Source of the DNA: Pelobates cultripes
Taxonomy: Eukaryota; Chordata; Amphibia; Anura; Pelobatidae
Assembly: GCA_933207985.1 (NCBI GenBank)
Contig: OW240916.1
Location: 264,356,991-264,420,990, forward strand
DNA: 64,000 nt
Direction of reading: 5' to 3'
Shown here: piece after piece, positions 22,951-33,592 of the stretch
Layout of the letters: every line of letters begins with the position of its first letter
How positions within the stretch are numbered: the stretch's first letter is position 1
Notes under the pieces: model-generated
Database searches by the model: none
Told to the model about the DNA's origin: nothing
What the model saw: the letters and a program-made list of their open reading frames with translations, nothing else
Position numbers and translations under genes: made by a program

Positions 22951-24145
22951 TCAAGGAGCTATACATGCTGAGGGTCTGTGGCTTAGCCAGATATTCAGTT
23001 TGACAAATATAGATGTAAATTGCTGTCCTAAAGTGATATAATGATACAATGATTCATGCTGTTTCTTGGCTGCATTTTATATACGCAAACATTTACTCTT
23101 CTAATTCGAAATAATGAATTGATGACCCTTTTACATACAATCTGTTCAATAATGACAGCAATAATGTGCAAACCTGTTTTGCAATTAATGCTCTGTCCGC
23201 AGTTGGCAAGAGAAAGTATTATTAGAATAACGGTTTTCCTTGTTTTTCTGCTAGTACTACAGGCGATTTAAGGCAAATGTTTTAGTTAGCACAATTTGGA
23301 CATCTGCTTACATATGAAAACACAGGTCAAGGTAACAAACTGCTCTTAATCATCATTCTGAGACAACAAAAATCGAGAAATAAAATGTTCTGATTTAAAT
23401 GCTGGATATAAAAGGTAAACAAATTAATAAAAAAAAACCAGCAGGAAAACAGCTTAATAAAAACCTATTAGAATAAAATTGTTTATGTTGCACCAATTTC
23501 TTCACAACGGAGTTGTTTGTGCAGAGTTTAACTGTGCAATGAAGGACATCAAAATTAGATATTAAAATTACTGTGTTGTATTTCTCAGTTTTCTAATGTT
23601 ATGACTTATTTTTTGTTTCATATTTCTAAACTGGATATAGAACACAAGGGTAAAGGGGAAGTGAAATCTCAAATTTGTTGACAAGCAATCATTACAGACC
23701 GGCAAACCTATTTGGTGGTGGCCACCAGGATTACAAATGTCACAATTACAGGCGGTAAAGTTGGTCTGCCTTAAAAAACAGTTGAGATGAACAATGCAAA
23801 AGAATGGATGCATAAATTAACCAAACCATTTAGATTAAATTGTTTGTGAAAAGTAAGTCATTACAAAAAAAACAAAAAAAAACATGTTTACATTCGCTTC
23901 TATGCCTTATTGTCACTAGTCATTCACCATTCTACATAAAATAACAGTAACTTAATAGCCTAACACGGATGAGTGCCACGGGGGCAAGTATCCGGACAGG
24001 TTTATAACCAATGAGTACTGTAACCAGATTCTTTTATTTAGACATAGTCAAAAATGTAATAAATAAATAAATAAATAAATGCTTTTAGTTAAGTATTTTT
24101 AAGTATATTGATTTCAGACATGGTAGGCATGAACTGTCCCTTTAA
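22951..24145. other. Unassigned AT-rich interval
   Basis: No gene recognised. (AATA)n occurs at 24058-24081. ACTGTCCCTTTAA at 24133-24145 resembles the right end of a Kolobok-type element; no partner end was found. Confidence 0.55.
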
Positions 24146-24552
24146 GATACATACAGTGGTGTATCCTGGTTTTGTGCTGCCCTAGGCAGGACAAAACTCA
24201 GGTATCCTCCTCCCCCCGCGCCACCCGCACCCAACTCTTCCCCCCCGCCTCACCTTCTAAATACACACACACAGTCAGACACACAAACACACACAGTCAG
24301 ACACACACACACACATACACAGTCAGACACACACACACACACACACAGTCAGACACAAAGACACACACACGTCATATTCCGCCTCCCAGCCTCACTCTGC
24401 TGCGCGCGAGGGAGCTGAGCACACAACTCAGAGGAAGTGCTCCCTCGCCCGCCCGCCCACCCGCCCAGCATGTCAGTTTGCCGCCCCCTGAAAAATGCCG
24501 CCCAAGGCAAATGCCTTGTTTGCCTCGCGGCTAATATGTCCCTGGATACATA
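24146..24552. mobile_element. hAT non-autonomous element (391 bp)
   Basis: GATACATA at 24146-24153 and 24545-24552 is an exact 8-bp duplication. The element begins CAGTGGTGTATCC and ends ATATGTCCCTG, imperfect inverted ends of hAT type. It contains an ACACAGTCAGAC microsatellite-like run (24263-24372) and a GC-rich right half with GCCTTGGGCGGCATTT on the minus strand. No transposase. Confidence 0.88.
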
Positions 24553-26384
24553 CCTACTACTTTCTTTTTTGTCAATCTTTCTTTTATTGAGGCATATAGT
24601 TGTATGGGAACAGAAAAAAGAAGGGGAGGTATTTAAGATACATTTTAAAAGGATTATAACAGTACATTTGGGACTGCCTCCATGAAGCGTCTGCCTCTTT
24701 TTTTTAATATATAAGAACAAGTAAATTGCTAACACATCCATAACTGTATGGTTCAATTATTACGGCAATATTTAGGCTGCTCAAGTAACAGTATAGGTAT
24801 TATAGGTAGTGTGGATACAACATGCTAGAAGCTGAAACTGACTCGAGTAGTTGCATGCGCTCGAAGTAGTGAACGTATGCTGTATATAGACTGCGTGCCC
24901 AAAGTGTGCCTTATTCTCGTGTGATACTTTACGTGAGATTATACAGGCTTTTGGCATCAAGCTGAAAATTGCTAAACATTTGTGTCTGTGTGTAATCAAG
25001 CTTGTTGAACATGAAGTCATGCATGCATAGAGAACATTATACCACTGGGTTCAGGCCCAAGCATAGCAAATTGCGCAACCAGTAGGGGCAAAGTTATAGG
25101 CAACAAAATAAAACAAAGCTGAGCTAGAATTTCCTCAACAGAAAATGGGGAGTCTCTTATCTGGTATGTCCCTTTGCACGGTGTCTTCCGTGGGTTAACA
25201 GAGACTCCGGGTGAGGGCTCAGGCGCCCGGTCAGCCGATCCCCAGTAGCGGTATGGGCGGTACAAGTGTAGGGTAGTCCCATCGATTGTCTACCACAGTA
25301 TGCTGTTCCATGGCTCTTTTCCAGCTCTGGATCTGCAGAAGGGTATGCGTCGTTGGTCCATCGTCCTCGGTGTTTAGCTGTAACTGTATGAGGGGTCGTG
25401 TGAGGCTGCGGTCAAGGCGGGCGGTTTTCCGCTTGCTTGGCTGTCGCAGGGATACTGTGCCTGGAGGTGTTTTCTGCCTGAGAGGATAGGTAGCTTGACA
25501 GGTTGTCAGCTGCAGAGATTGGCTGCCGGGTTTAACCGGGGAACAGCGGGTGCGGGGGGCTATCCTCCAGCCCCAGGATATTGTGAAAGCCGACACCTTC
25601 TGTCCACGGACTCGGTACTCACGTGTGGCCCGGTCCTGGCCCCTTAAGGGGCAGTTAGAGAATCGCGGTGGCATCCGCCGCCTGCGGCGTGCATTCTTCT
25701 CCCTGTGTGGTCGATGTCTCGAGGCCAGGCCTCTGTTGGCTATCAGCCTGGGCGGGCAGTTGCTGGTGCGATGAGGCGATATGTGGCGTAGGTTACCCGG
25801 AGGGGAAGCGCCCGCCTCCCGTTCTGTGCACCGGTTGGGTTGTTCGGCAGTGGCACGGGTCCGCAGTTTATCCCAAAATGCCTGGAACAAAGCGTCCAGT
25901 CTGGTTTCAAGAGTGTCTGGGGGTGCTCGTGCGGGAGTTTGCTGCGACTGTGGTATGGCCTCCGCCATTTTGTGAGGTTGGGGTGCCTTGCGTTGCCTAC
26001 TGTGTTCAGACAGCTGGGGTAGGGATTGGTGCCACAGTCCGTTCTCCCAGTGGGGACCGGGATAACCCCCACCGGTCCAAAGGGGGGGGGGTAGGAAACC
26101 TGTAAAGTCGCTTGGTGTGTCTGGCGTCGGGTTGAGCGGCCGTCTCCCCCCGGCTCCAACTTTAGTAGGCCGCATTCGGCGTTTCGTCTTCCCGGCCCCG
26201 ACGGGTTTCAGAGGGGTGTCCTTCGGTTCCGTGGTGCACTCCCAGCATGGGTAGCACAACCCGGTGAGTCTGCAGTCTATATAGCCGGTGATTTTGCCCC
26301 AAATTCGGCCCGTCAGGCGGGAGCTCGTGTTGCCCACGTCTGTATTGCTCGGCGGTCAGGCTCCGCCCCCACCTACTACTTTCT
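24552..26384 (-). mobile_element. Internally deleted L1-like retrotransposon, 14-bp TSD
   Basis: ACCTACTACTTTCT occurs at 24552-24565 and 26371-26384, an exact 14-bp target duplication that also overlaps the edge of the older hAT duplication. Between them lies 1805 bp on the minus strand. The 5' end begins GGGGGCGGAGCCTGACCGCC at 26370, which resembles the start of frog L1-type 5'UTRs. The first 1.1 kb is GC-rich and holds a 368-codon frame. The 3' part is AT-richer, with AATAAAAG followed by an A-rich end (TTGACAAAAAAG) next to the duplication. ORF2 is absent. The copy keeps both true ends but lacks the middle, so it is an internally deleted or spliced derivative, not a 5'-truncated one. Confidence 0.85.
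25231..26337 (-). CDS. Open frame in the L1 derivative, ORF1-like segment
   Basis: An ATG at 26337 opens 368 codons without a stop. Most of the N-terminal half looks like translated GC-rich 5'UTR. In the middle, KMAEAIPQSQQTP (near residue 123) followed by ETRLDALFQAFWDKL has the charged, helical character of an L1 ORF1 N-terminus, and its methionine may be the natural start. The C-terminal part is basic and proline-rich and ends in LLGIG. No RRM or coiled-coil domain is complete. Other frames on both strands are also fairly open because the DNA is GC-rich, so absence of stops is weak evidence of coding. Function and expression are unknown. Confidence 0.35.
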   Translation of the reverse strand: MGNTSSRLTGRIWGKITGYIDCRLTGLCYPCWECTTEPKDTPLKPVGAGKTKRRMRPTKVGAGGRRPLNPTPDTPSDFTGFLPPPLWTGGGYPGPHWENGLWHQSLPQLSEHSRQRKAPQPHKMAEAIPQSQQTPARAPPDTLETRLDALFQAFWDKLRTRATAEQPNRCTEREAGASPPGNLRHISPHRTSNCPPRLIANRGLASRHRPHREKNARRRRRMPPRFSNCPLRGQDRATREYRVRGQKVSAFTISWGWRIAPRTRCSPVKPGSQSLQLTTCQATYPLRQKTPPGTVSLRQPSKRKTARLDRSLTRPLIQLQLNTEDDGPTTHTLLQIQSWKRAMEQHTVVDNRWDYPTLVPPIPLLGIG

Positions 26385-27225
26385 ATGCCTAAATACGTGT
26401 ATGTTTCAGTCACATACAACACTACTATTTTAGTCTAGATTTTGCAAGTTCCTCATATAACAGCTCACTGATTATATGATAAACCTTCATGGACCCACAA
26501 TAACAGAGCTTTGTTTTCAATGTTATTGATAGAAAGGGTACTCACTACTAATTCTCTCTCATTGCAACAAAAGTTAGAGATACTCACTAACAGCCAGCGC
26601 TTGTACAATTATTGGCAGAATAGGCACATAAAGGGTTAGTCCAAGCTCCATAACCTCTTCAGTGTTTTCAAGTGGTCCTGGTGGTTGGGGTCTGCATGTG
26701 CAGTCTTTTAAATACATAGATATATAGGCTACAACATCTGCATCGTCGTTAGAGCATTGTTATCAAGTCAAGAACAAGAGTTCCAGGCTGGCTAATGTCA
26801 ATTCTGTGCATATTTATGTGCCCAGAGATGAATTTCTTTCAGCCAATGAAAGTGTTTCAGGATCAGCACAGCAGGTTATAATGGTTATGATGCTTGGGTT
26901 AACCATTTCATGATTTCAGCACACACTTTTAATTGTTCATGAAGACATTGAGTAGCACTAACATTTAAAACATATAGACTTGTTGTTGTTTTTTACCTAA
27001 GGAGCTAAACAGTTAAAACGAACTTAATTCTAATAAGAAATCTTTGTTTTTGAATTTTAGTGGAATTTCAATTTAGAAACAGTGCCATGCATCCTCCATG
27101 CTTCTTTGTCAGGCATATCTTATTGGGTACTGATCATTATGCTTGAAGATCTCATAATACGCTAAATGTCAGAAGCATGATTAATGTCTTGGAATGGTGG
27201 AGTTCTAAATTTAAAATATACTATG
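26385..27225. other. Unassigned interval
   Basis: No gene recognised. TAAAGGGTTAGTCCAAGCTC near 26627 and GATGCTTGGGTTAACC near 26889 look like the inner ends of a degraded Kolobok-type MITE. ATTTCAATTTAG near 27066 may be a MITE relic. Confidence 0.45.
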
Positions 27226-28582
27226 TTCTAAAGCAAGCATGTCAAACTAGCGGCCCGCATGTGGCCCACAATGAATATTTTTGTGGCCCGCGAGCTTGAC
27301 ATGTTTACTAAAGCAGAGTAGGCACCTGCTCTCCCCACATTGCAGGTTCCTACTCTGTTCATTTACCTGGCCAGGGGAGAGGTCTCTGGTGGCAGCGAGG
27401 GAGCTCAGTCTTCTTGCTCCTCACTGCTCCCTCGCGCACGCCATCTGAAGTGAAGCCGGGCGCCGGAATATATTCCGGCACCCGGCATCACTAAACTGCG
27501 TGCCCGAGAGCGGCAAGGAGCAAGAAGACTGAGCTCCCAAGAGAAGATCAGGGAGCGGTCCCACACCACCTCCCAAAGGTAGGGAGTAATGAATACAGTG
27601 ATGTGAGTGTGTGCAAGAATGTTGAAGTGTGTGTGACTGTCAGTGTGTGTGTGTGTGTCTGTCACACACAGTGTCTGTCACTGTGTGTGTGACTGTCACT
27701 GTGTGTATGTGTGTGTCTCTGTCAGTGTGTGTGTAACTGTGTGTGTGTGTGACTGTCACTGTGTGTGTGTGACTGTCACTGTGTGTGTCTGTCACTGTGT
27801 GTGTGTGTCTGTCACTGTGTGTGTGACTGTCACTGTGTGTGTGTGACTGTCACTGTGTGTGTCTCTCTCACTGTGTGTGTGTGACTGTCACTGTGTTTGT
27901 CTTTCTGTCAGTGTGTGTGTGTCTGTCTGTCAGTGTGTGCGTGTGACTGTCAGTGTATGTTAATGTCAGTGTGTGTCTGTGTGTGTGTGTGTGTGTCTGT
28001 CTCTCAGTGTGTGTCTGTCTGTGTGTTTGTGTCTCAGTGTGTGTGTGTTTGTGTCTGTCAGAGAGTGTGTGTGTGTGTCTGTCAGTGTGTGTTGGTCAGT
28101 GTTGCGATGGCCACGGCTAGATAGTGGACATTCACATTCTGACATGACGTTAACGTGCTCCACCTTCACAGGTTTTCAAGGATTAGCAGGAGGATCAGTT
28201 TGGCACAGGATGCGGACAGCGCCATTGGGGGTATACCAGAGGCAGCGGCAATGTGAGGGGAGTCTGCTAGTTGCCTATTATTGTTTTTTTTAAACAAGGG
28301 CTGGGGTTTACTAGAGGGATTTAGTATAGAGGGGTTGCTGGGATTTAGTACAGAGGGGGGACGACTTTGAATTAGTACAGAGGAAGGGCTGAGTTAGTAC
28401 AGAGGGGGGACTGGGGTTTAGTAGAGGGGGATGCTGTTTTTTGTTTTTTTATACTGTACTTTTTAAAACAAACCTACGTTTCTATGAAAATTGAAGGTTT
28501 TTTTTTTTTGCGGCCCACATAAACTTAAACCTTGTTTATGTGGCCCGTGCTAGACATTGAGTTTGACATGCTTGATCTAAAG
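27226..28582. mobile_element. hAT non-autonomous element with TG-rich interior
   Basis: TTCTAAAG (27226-27233) and ATCTAAAG (28575-28582) match at 7 of 8 positions as a hAT-type duplication. Ends are CAAGCATGTCAAACT and its complement AGTTTGACATGCTTG, apart from one or two changes. GCGGCCCGC and GTGGCCC boxes occur at both ends, typical of a widespread vertebrate hAT group. Internally there is a GC-rich palindrome (about 27395-27540, centred on CCGGAATATATTCCGG), a TG/TC microsatellite array (27600-28110) and a G-rich decayed tandem repeat built on TTAGTACAGAGG (28318-28430). No transposase. Confidence 0.88.
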
Positions 28583-28694
28583 CAACATGCAAGATAGTTC
28601 AGAAACATCAATGCTTTACGATCTGAATTTAAACATTTTGTTGAAGTAATTGATGCAGTACCGTAGAAGCCCTTATGTACAAAATTGAATGGTT

Positions 28695-28696
<2 letters not shown>

Positions 28697-28733
<37 letters not shown>
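28697..28733. repeat. (TA)n microsatellite followed by T run
   Basis: About 18 uninterrupted TA units followed by a T-rich run to about 28747. Confidence 0.95.
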
Positions 28734-28747
<14 letters not shown>

Positions 28748-29140
28748 AAACAAATGTCATTAATAGGGGGCTGTCATTTTTCTGGAGCTGAATTGAAGAA
28801 AACAAAATCACCTATAACCGGTGTAAACTTTTTTTTTTATGAAATACTCTGTTTTTCTTTTTAATATATATATGAAAGATTTAGCAAATGACATCATAAT
28901 CCATTTCAGACAAAGCAAAGCATAGTTACATTGTTACATTCTCCTCTTCTTAATACACTTTCACTATGTATGACTGGCAGATGCAAAGAACAAAGCTTAT
29001 AAAAAGGAGACATTAAGCTGGAGGCACCTAGCTGCAGGAAAAAAGGTGTGGATTACCCATCTCACAAAACTACATTTGTTACTGGAGATAATTAAGCATC
29101 ATACCAAAAATAAGAATATAAGGGTTTACTTTGGTGAGGT

Positions 29141-29272
29141 CATTTAAGCATGCGCGGGATAGGTATAAGGCTTTCCTAGACTTAAGAAAAGGCCAAGGAC
29201 TGATGGAAATTGGGCAGACAAGATGGGCTGGATATTTTTTTATCTGTCATCACATTCTTTGTTTCTATACCT
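29141..29272 (+). mobile_element. CR1-type LINE 3' tail
   Basis: The stretch with AAGCATGCGCGGGATAGG, GGGCAGACAAGATGGGC and a final CATTCTTTGTTTCTAT is the plus-strand form of the repeat seen reversed at 41323-41480. The end in tandem TTCTATG-like units is the CR1-type 3' signature. The ORF2 part is missing. Confidence 0.65.
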
Positions 29273-29814
29273 AGCATATTCCAAATCCTACAGTGAGCAA
29301 TTTGAGAATCCAGTCATGGAATGCATAAGATCATGTTTGGTGGTGTGCTTTTTGTATGGAAATACCTAAATTTGGTCCAGTGCCAGCTGAGCGCTCATTG
29401 GGAAGTCGATATTCATTCTAATACAGACTTGGCTCAGACCAACTGATCCAGATTTAAGAGGAATATGCTAATGAAAATGTAGGCACAAACAATATTTACC
29501 AGGTCATACACACAATATTTCTTCAACAAAGTGCGGGATCATTTGGCTAGCCAGCTTGTTAAGTCTTTCTGGCAGAAAATCCTGTTGAAGGTACTGATTG
29601 GCTTCGAGTGCCAGCTGACCCTCTAGCCAATCAGCGGCACCCCTACCCAGTGGCCATCTGTGTTTCCTGACACTTAATAAATAAAAGTGAACACATTAAC
29701 ACTGATATGTTTTTTACCTGGGGAGATGAGAAGGTCCAAAGTTTCCCTGCCAGGCCCAGGTACCAACGCCTTATGATGTAGTGTCCAGAATAAAGTGGAG
29801 GGTTCACTTCAATT
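29273..29814. other. Unassigned interval
   Basis: Near-unique DNA with no gene or repeat recognised. It leads into the pyrimidine-rich minisatellite. Confidence 0.5.
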
Positions 29815-30620
29815 GTCCTTCCTGCTCCAATCTCCTTTTCTTCTGCTTCATTTGACACAGTCTTCTTTTTCTTCTGATGCTCCTTATGCTCCTTTACTTT
29901 TTTGCTACTTTCTGCTTATTTTGCTCCTTCTGCTCCTTTCTCTTTCTGATCTCTTTCTGCTCCTTGCAGACCCTTCCTTCTCCTTGCAGGCCCTTCCTGC
30001 TTCTTTCTGCCCCTTCCATCTTCTTTCGGCACCTTCCAGCTTCTTGCAGCCCCTTGCTGACCCTTTCTATTCTTTCTCCTACTTTACCTTTGTGCTCCTT
30101 CTGATTCTTTCTGACCCTTCCTGCTCCTTGCTGCCCCTTCTTTCTCCTTGCTGCCCCTTCCTGCTTCTTGCTGCCTCTTCATACTCCTTGCAGACCCCTC
30201 TTGCTCCTTGCTGTGACCCCTCCTGCTCCTTGCAGACCATTCCTACCCCTTACTGCTCCCCCTTCCTACTCCTTGCTGCCCCTTCCTGCTCCTTACAGAA
30301 ACTTCCTGCTTCTTGCTGCCTCTTCCTACTCCTTGCTGCCCCTTCTTTCTCCTTGTTGCTGCTTCCTACTCCTTGCTGATCCTTCCTGCTCCTTGCTGAC
30401 CCTTCCTGCTTCTTGCTGCCTCTTCCTACTCCTTGCTGCCTCTTCTTTCTCCTTGTTGCCCATTTCTGCTCCTTGCAGACCCTTCCTGCTCCTTGCTGCC
30501 TCTTCCTGCTCCTTGCAGACCCTTCCTACTCCTTGCTGACCCCTCCTGCTCTTGCAGACCCCTCCTGCTCCTTGCAGACCCTTTCTACTTCTTGCTTACC
30601 GTTCCTGCTTCTTGCTGAAA
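29815..30620 (+). repeat. Pyrimidine-rich 20-bp minisatellite
   Basis: About 800 bp are built from a degenerate 20-bp unit close to TTCCTGCTCCTTGCTGCCCC. The plus strand is nearly purine-poor throughout. Long open frames rich in Leu, Pro, Cys and Ser in all plus frames result from the repeat; the 20-bp period is not a multiple of three, so each frame cycles through the same residues. No coding claim is made. Confidence 0.92.
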
Positions 30621-30928
30621 AATCTACAGGTTTCAAGGAATTCTTGGTTCTTCCTGTGATTTTGGACTTCATCTTTCTTTATCTAGCTATAGCTGACATA
30701 GGAGGCTGTTTTGCTCATTAACAGACCAGAAACTTAACACTTCTAAAGTACTGCTAAGATAGGTTTCAAGAAAAAACCTTCTTCGCCAGAAAGTCAGTAG
30801 GGAGGATGTGTGAGTCACAGTCAGGGGTGATGTGGCTAAGGCTACAGACATAATTATTGAACCCCTAAATAGCAAAAAACTGAGCAGGGAAACTGCAGGG
30901 GCATGCTCAATACACCAAAATTATTTAA

Positions 30929-31307
30929 TTAAAGGGAAACTATAGTGCCAGGAAAACAAAGTTGGTGCAGAAGGGGTTAGGAACCCCTTCTGCCATGTAC
31001 CTGATTCCAGAGCCAATGTCACTGGGCACTCGTTCAGGCTATGCCGACGTCAGCCAGCAGGGGGGGACCTAATGCGCATGCATATTGGATAATGCTATGG
31101 GGTTTTGGGTGACGCCGAATGTCCTCATGCATAGCATGGCCGCCTATCCACCCGGAAGTCCCTCTAGTGGAGTTAACCCCCAAGGCAATTCTTGCAGCTT
31201 ATCAAAAACTGCAATAATTAGCATTGCAGGGCTAAGGGACCTGGGACACTGCACCCTGACCACTTCAATGAGCTGTTGTGGTTTGGGTGCCTATATTGTC
31301 CCTTTAA
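30929..31307. mobile_element. Kolobok-like TTAA MITE
   Basis: TTAA at 30929-30932 and 31304-31307 encloses a unit starting AGGGAAACTATAGTGCC and ending GGTGCCTATATTGTCCCT, imperfect inverted ends. TTAA duplication with AGGG-type ends is the Kolobok pattern. Non-coding; internal words such as GGAAGTCCCTCTAGTGG recur in several related copies in this window. Confidence 0.78.
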
Positions 31308-32293
31308 GGAAAAAAATTTTGGCGCTTAGAGTGCCCCTGTAGGAGGCAACAGTCTGCTTAAAAAATAAAAAGCCATATAAAAATGGTGTTTACGTTTACA
31401 AATAGAAATATAATTTCATACTGCAATATAAAAGATATTTAATTCACAAAATAAACTATTGCTTGTTTTGCAGCTCTCTGAAAATTCGGAAAGGTGTCTG
31501 CCATAAATTATGGAACAGACCTCTTTTCATATTCAAATAAAATAATCCTCAAACCTCTGCACAGTCCACACACTGAATACCTTGGAGGTAAATTGCTACC
31601 TGATTTTCCATCTGTTAATTCTTTTACATCAAGAGGGAATGCTACAACATTTTATGAGTTTTGTGTAAAAGAGCTTATAAAGTTTACAGATTTCATGTTC
31701 TCTGGCTACTTGCCCCAAATAATTCAGCACGGCTGCCATAAAACATTAAATCTGATTTATGGGTTTTATGACTTTAAGTGAAGACTGTGTTCCACTTCTT
31801 ACTTAAACCGTGTTACGACGCGACCTGGCCTGTCACTGAGATAATCAATGGCTTTTATAATTATCATTACCGTTAGATAAAAAAAAAAAGTTGATGAAAA
31901 TGTCACGAGATTAGGTTGGATAGCAGTTATTTTTATATTTTATGGTTGTTATTTATGTCTCACTTGATTCCCAAGAAACCTTTATGACTTTACTGTTGAT
32001 GGAATGTTTTGTTTTTTTCTATAGAGAATTTATACCATTCGTTGTATGTGGCATAGCTCTTTTAAAGGGACACTCCACTGCCAAAATACAAAATAAATGA
32101 AAATCAATGTTTAGTAGATATACTCCAAATAAAAACTTACGCATTTAATTATGCATTTTTTTCATTGATGTATATCTAAAAACAGCATGTAAAACCTGCA
32201 GATCTGCCTCTTTTTTTATATTTTCTACTTCAGTTTTGTCTTTGTTTCTGTCTTTAGTGTTGGTTATTCATACATGTAGTTGATCATGCATTC
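31308..32293. other. Unassigned interval, possible Kolobok end
   Basis: No gene recognised. TTTTAAAGGGACACTCCACTG at 32060-32079 looks like a single Kolobok-type end, but its partner was not found. The stretch 31440-31780 is AT-rich with one 95-codon frame without motifs. Confidence 0.5.
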
Positions 32294-33222
32294 TGTTAGA
32301 TCAGTCATGGCACGCCGGGCCCTCTCTGTGGGCAAGCGGCCATAGGTCGCCGGGGGAGGGGATGCTGGCTGTCTGCATCAATGCAGAGTAGGCACCTACC
32401 TGCTCAGAACGGCAGGCGCCTACTCTGCTTCCGTGTTGGGAGCACCAGGAAGCAGTGGGAGGGATCTAGGAAGCAGCTCTCCTGTCCTCCTGTGAGGAAT
32501 CTGTGTGGAGCGTTGTTGTGCGTTACCATGGCAACGCTCCACACAGCATCGCGTGGGAGGACAGGAGAGCTGCTTCCTAGATCCCTCCCCCTGCTTTCTG
32601 GCTCTCCCGACACAAAAGCAGAGTAGGTGCCTGCCCCCCACACCACACACAGCATCCCTACCCCCCCCCACACACAGCACCCCTGCCCCCCACAGAACAG
32701 CACCCCTAGCCTCACACACAGCACCCCTCAGCAGTGTGTGTATTCAGCAGACTGTGTGTGTATGTGTGTGTGTGTATTCAGCAGTGTGTGTGTGTGTGTG
32801 TATTCAGCAGTGTGTGTGTGTATATTCAGCAGTGTGTGTGTATTCAGCAGTGTGTGTATTTAGCAGTCAGTGTGTGTATGTATTAAGCAGTCGGTGTGTA
32901 TGTATTAAGCAGTCGGTGTGTGAATGTGTTCAGCAGTGCATGTGTATGTATTGCATTTGTTGGGGATAGTAATAAATATAAGCTTAATTTTATCTATTTA
33001 TATCATTATTTAAAATTTGTATCACTGAACTCTCTGTTGTTGTGTTCTTTTAAAACAAAATATGTTAATTAGTTCGGACTACTGTACGAGTAGTTTTTTT
33101 CTAAACTTAAACCTCAGTATTCAGGTTTAATTGCAGTGTTGGCACTTTGAGGAAAAAAAGTTGGCATGTATTGCAGGTTTAGGCACTAGGGCTCAAAAAG
33201 GTTCGCCATCACTGTGTTAGAT
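32294..33222. mobile_element. hAT non-autonomous element (913 bp)
   Basis: TGTTAGAT at 32294-32301 and 33215-33222 is an exact 8-bp duplication. The right end on the minus strand reads CAGTGATGGCGAACCTTTTT, a well-known hAT terminus in vertebrates; the left end CAGTCATGGCACGCCGGG is its diverged partner. The interior holds a 240-bp palindrome (about 32400-32640) and a TGTGTATTCAGCAG tandem repeat (32735-32960). Confidence 0.9.
32400..32640. repeat. Long palindrome inside the hAT element
   Basis: GGGATCTAGGAAGCAGCTCT with CTCCTGTCCTCC (from 32461) is mirrored by GGAGGACAGGAGAGCTGCTT and CCTAGATCCC (to 32586). The outer GCAGAGTAGG boxes and inner GTGTGGAGCGTTG/CAACGCTCCACAC extend the symmetry. 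Because of this both strands translate to similar peptides, which explains the mirror-image open frames here. Confidence 0.85.
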
Positions 33223-33530
33223 GATTGTATAAGATACACATGCTTTTTATTCTGTATTCAATACGGTTTCTGTTTTCTTTATTATTAATCTTGGAAATGC
33301 TGATAGCAAGCTGCATCTTCAATAGTCAATGTTTGCTTTGGCTATCTAGTAAAATTTCCCACACTTTGTTCCTTAATGTGACATTGTACCCTTCTAAGGA
33401 ATTATCAAGTGCAAGATATGTGAAGCCTATTGCTTTGTTTTTCCACCCATGTTCATTCAGAATTACTAGGATACATTTCATATGTATTGCTTTCCTAGTT
33501 CACTGTAGACTCTCAATGATTTATTTTATG

Positions 33531-33592
33531 TTAAAGGGAACCTACAGTCACAAAAATAAAAATTGGTATTTCAGGACTATAGGTTCCTTTAA
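33531..33592. mobile_element. Minimal 54-bp TTAA MITE
   Basis: TTAA at 33531-33534 and 33589-33592 flanks AGGGAACCTACAGTC at the left and GACTATAGGTTCCT at the right, nearly perfect inverted ends with almost no interior. A Kolobok-type end-only element. Confidence 0.75.

Noticed and set aside
27643..28124. Cysteine- and valine-rich frames
   Set aside because: Translation of a TGTGTCTGTCACTG microsatellite within a hAT element.
29795..30721. Leucine-, proline- and cysteine-rich frames up to 194 codons resembling membrane proteins
   Set aside because: All are products of a 20-bp polypyrimidine minisatellite and appear in every plus frame.
32381..32724. Similar peptides encoded on both strands
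   Set aside because: Explained by the palindrome inside the hAT element.
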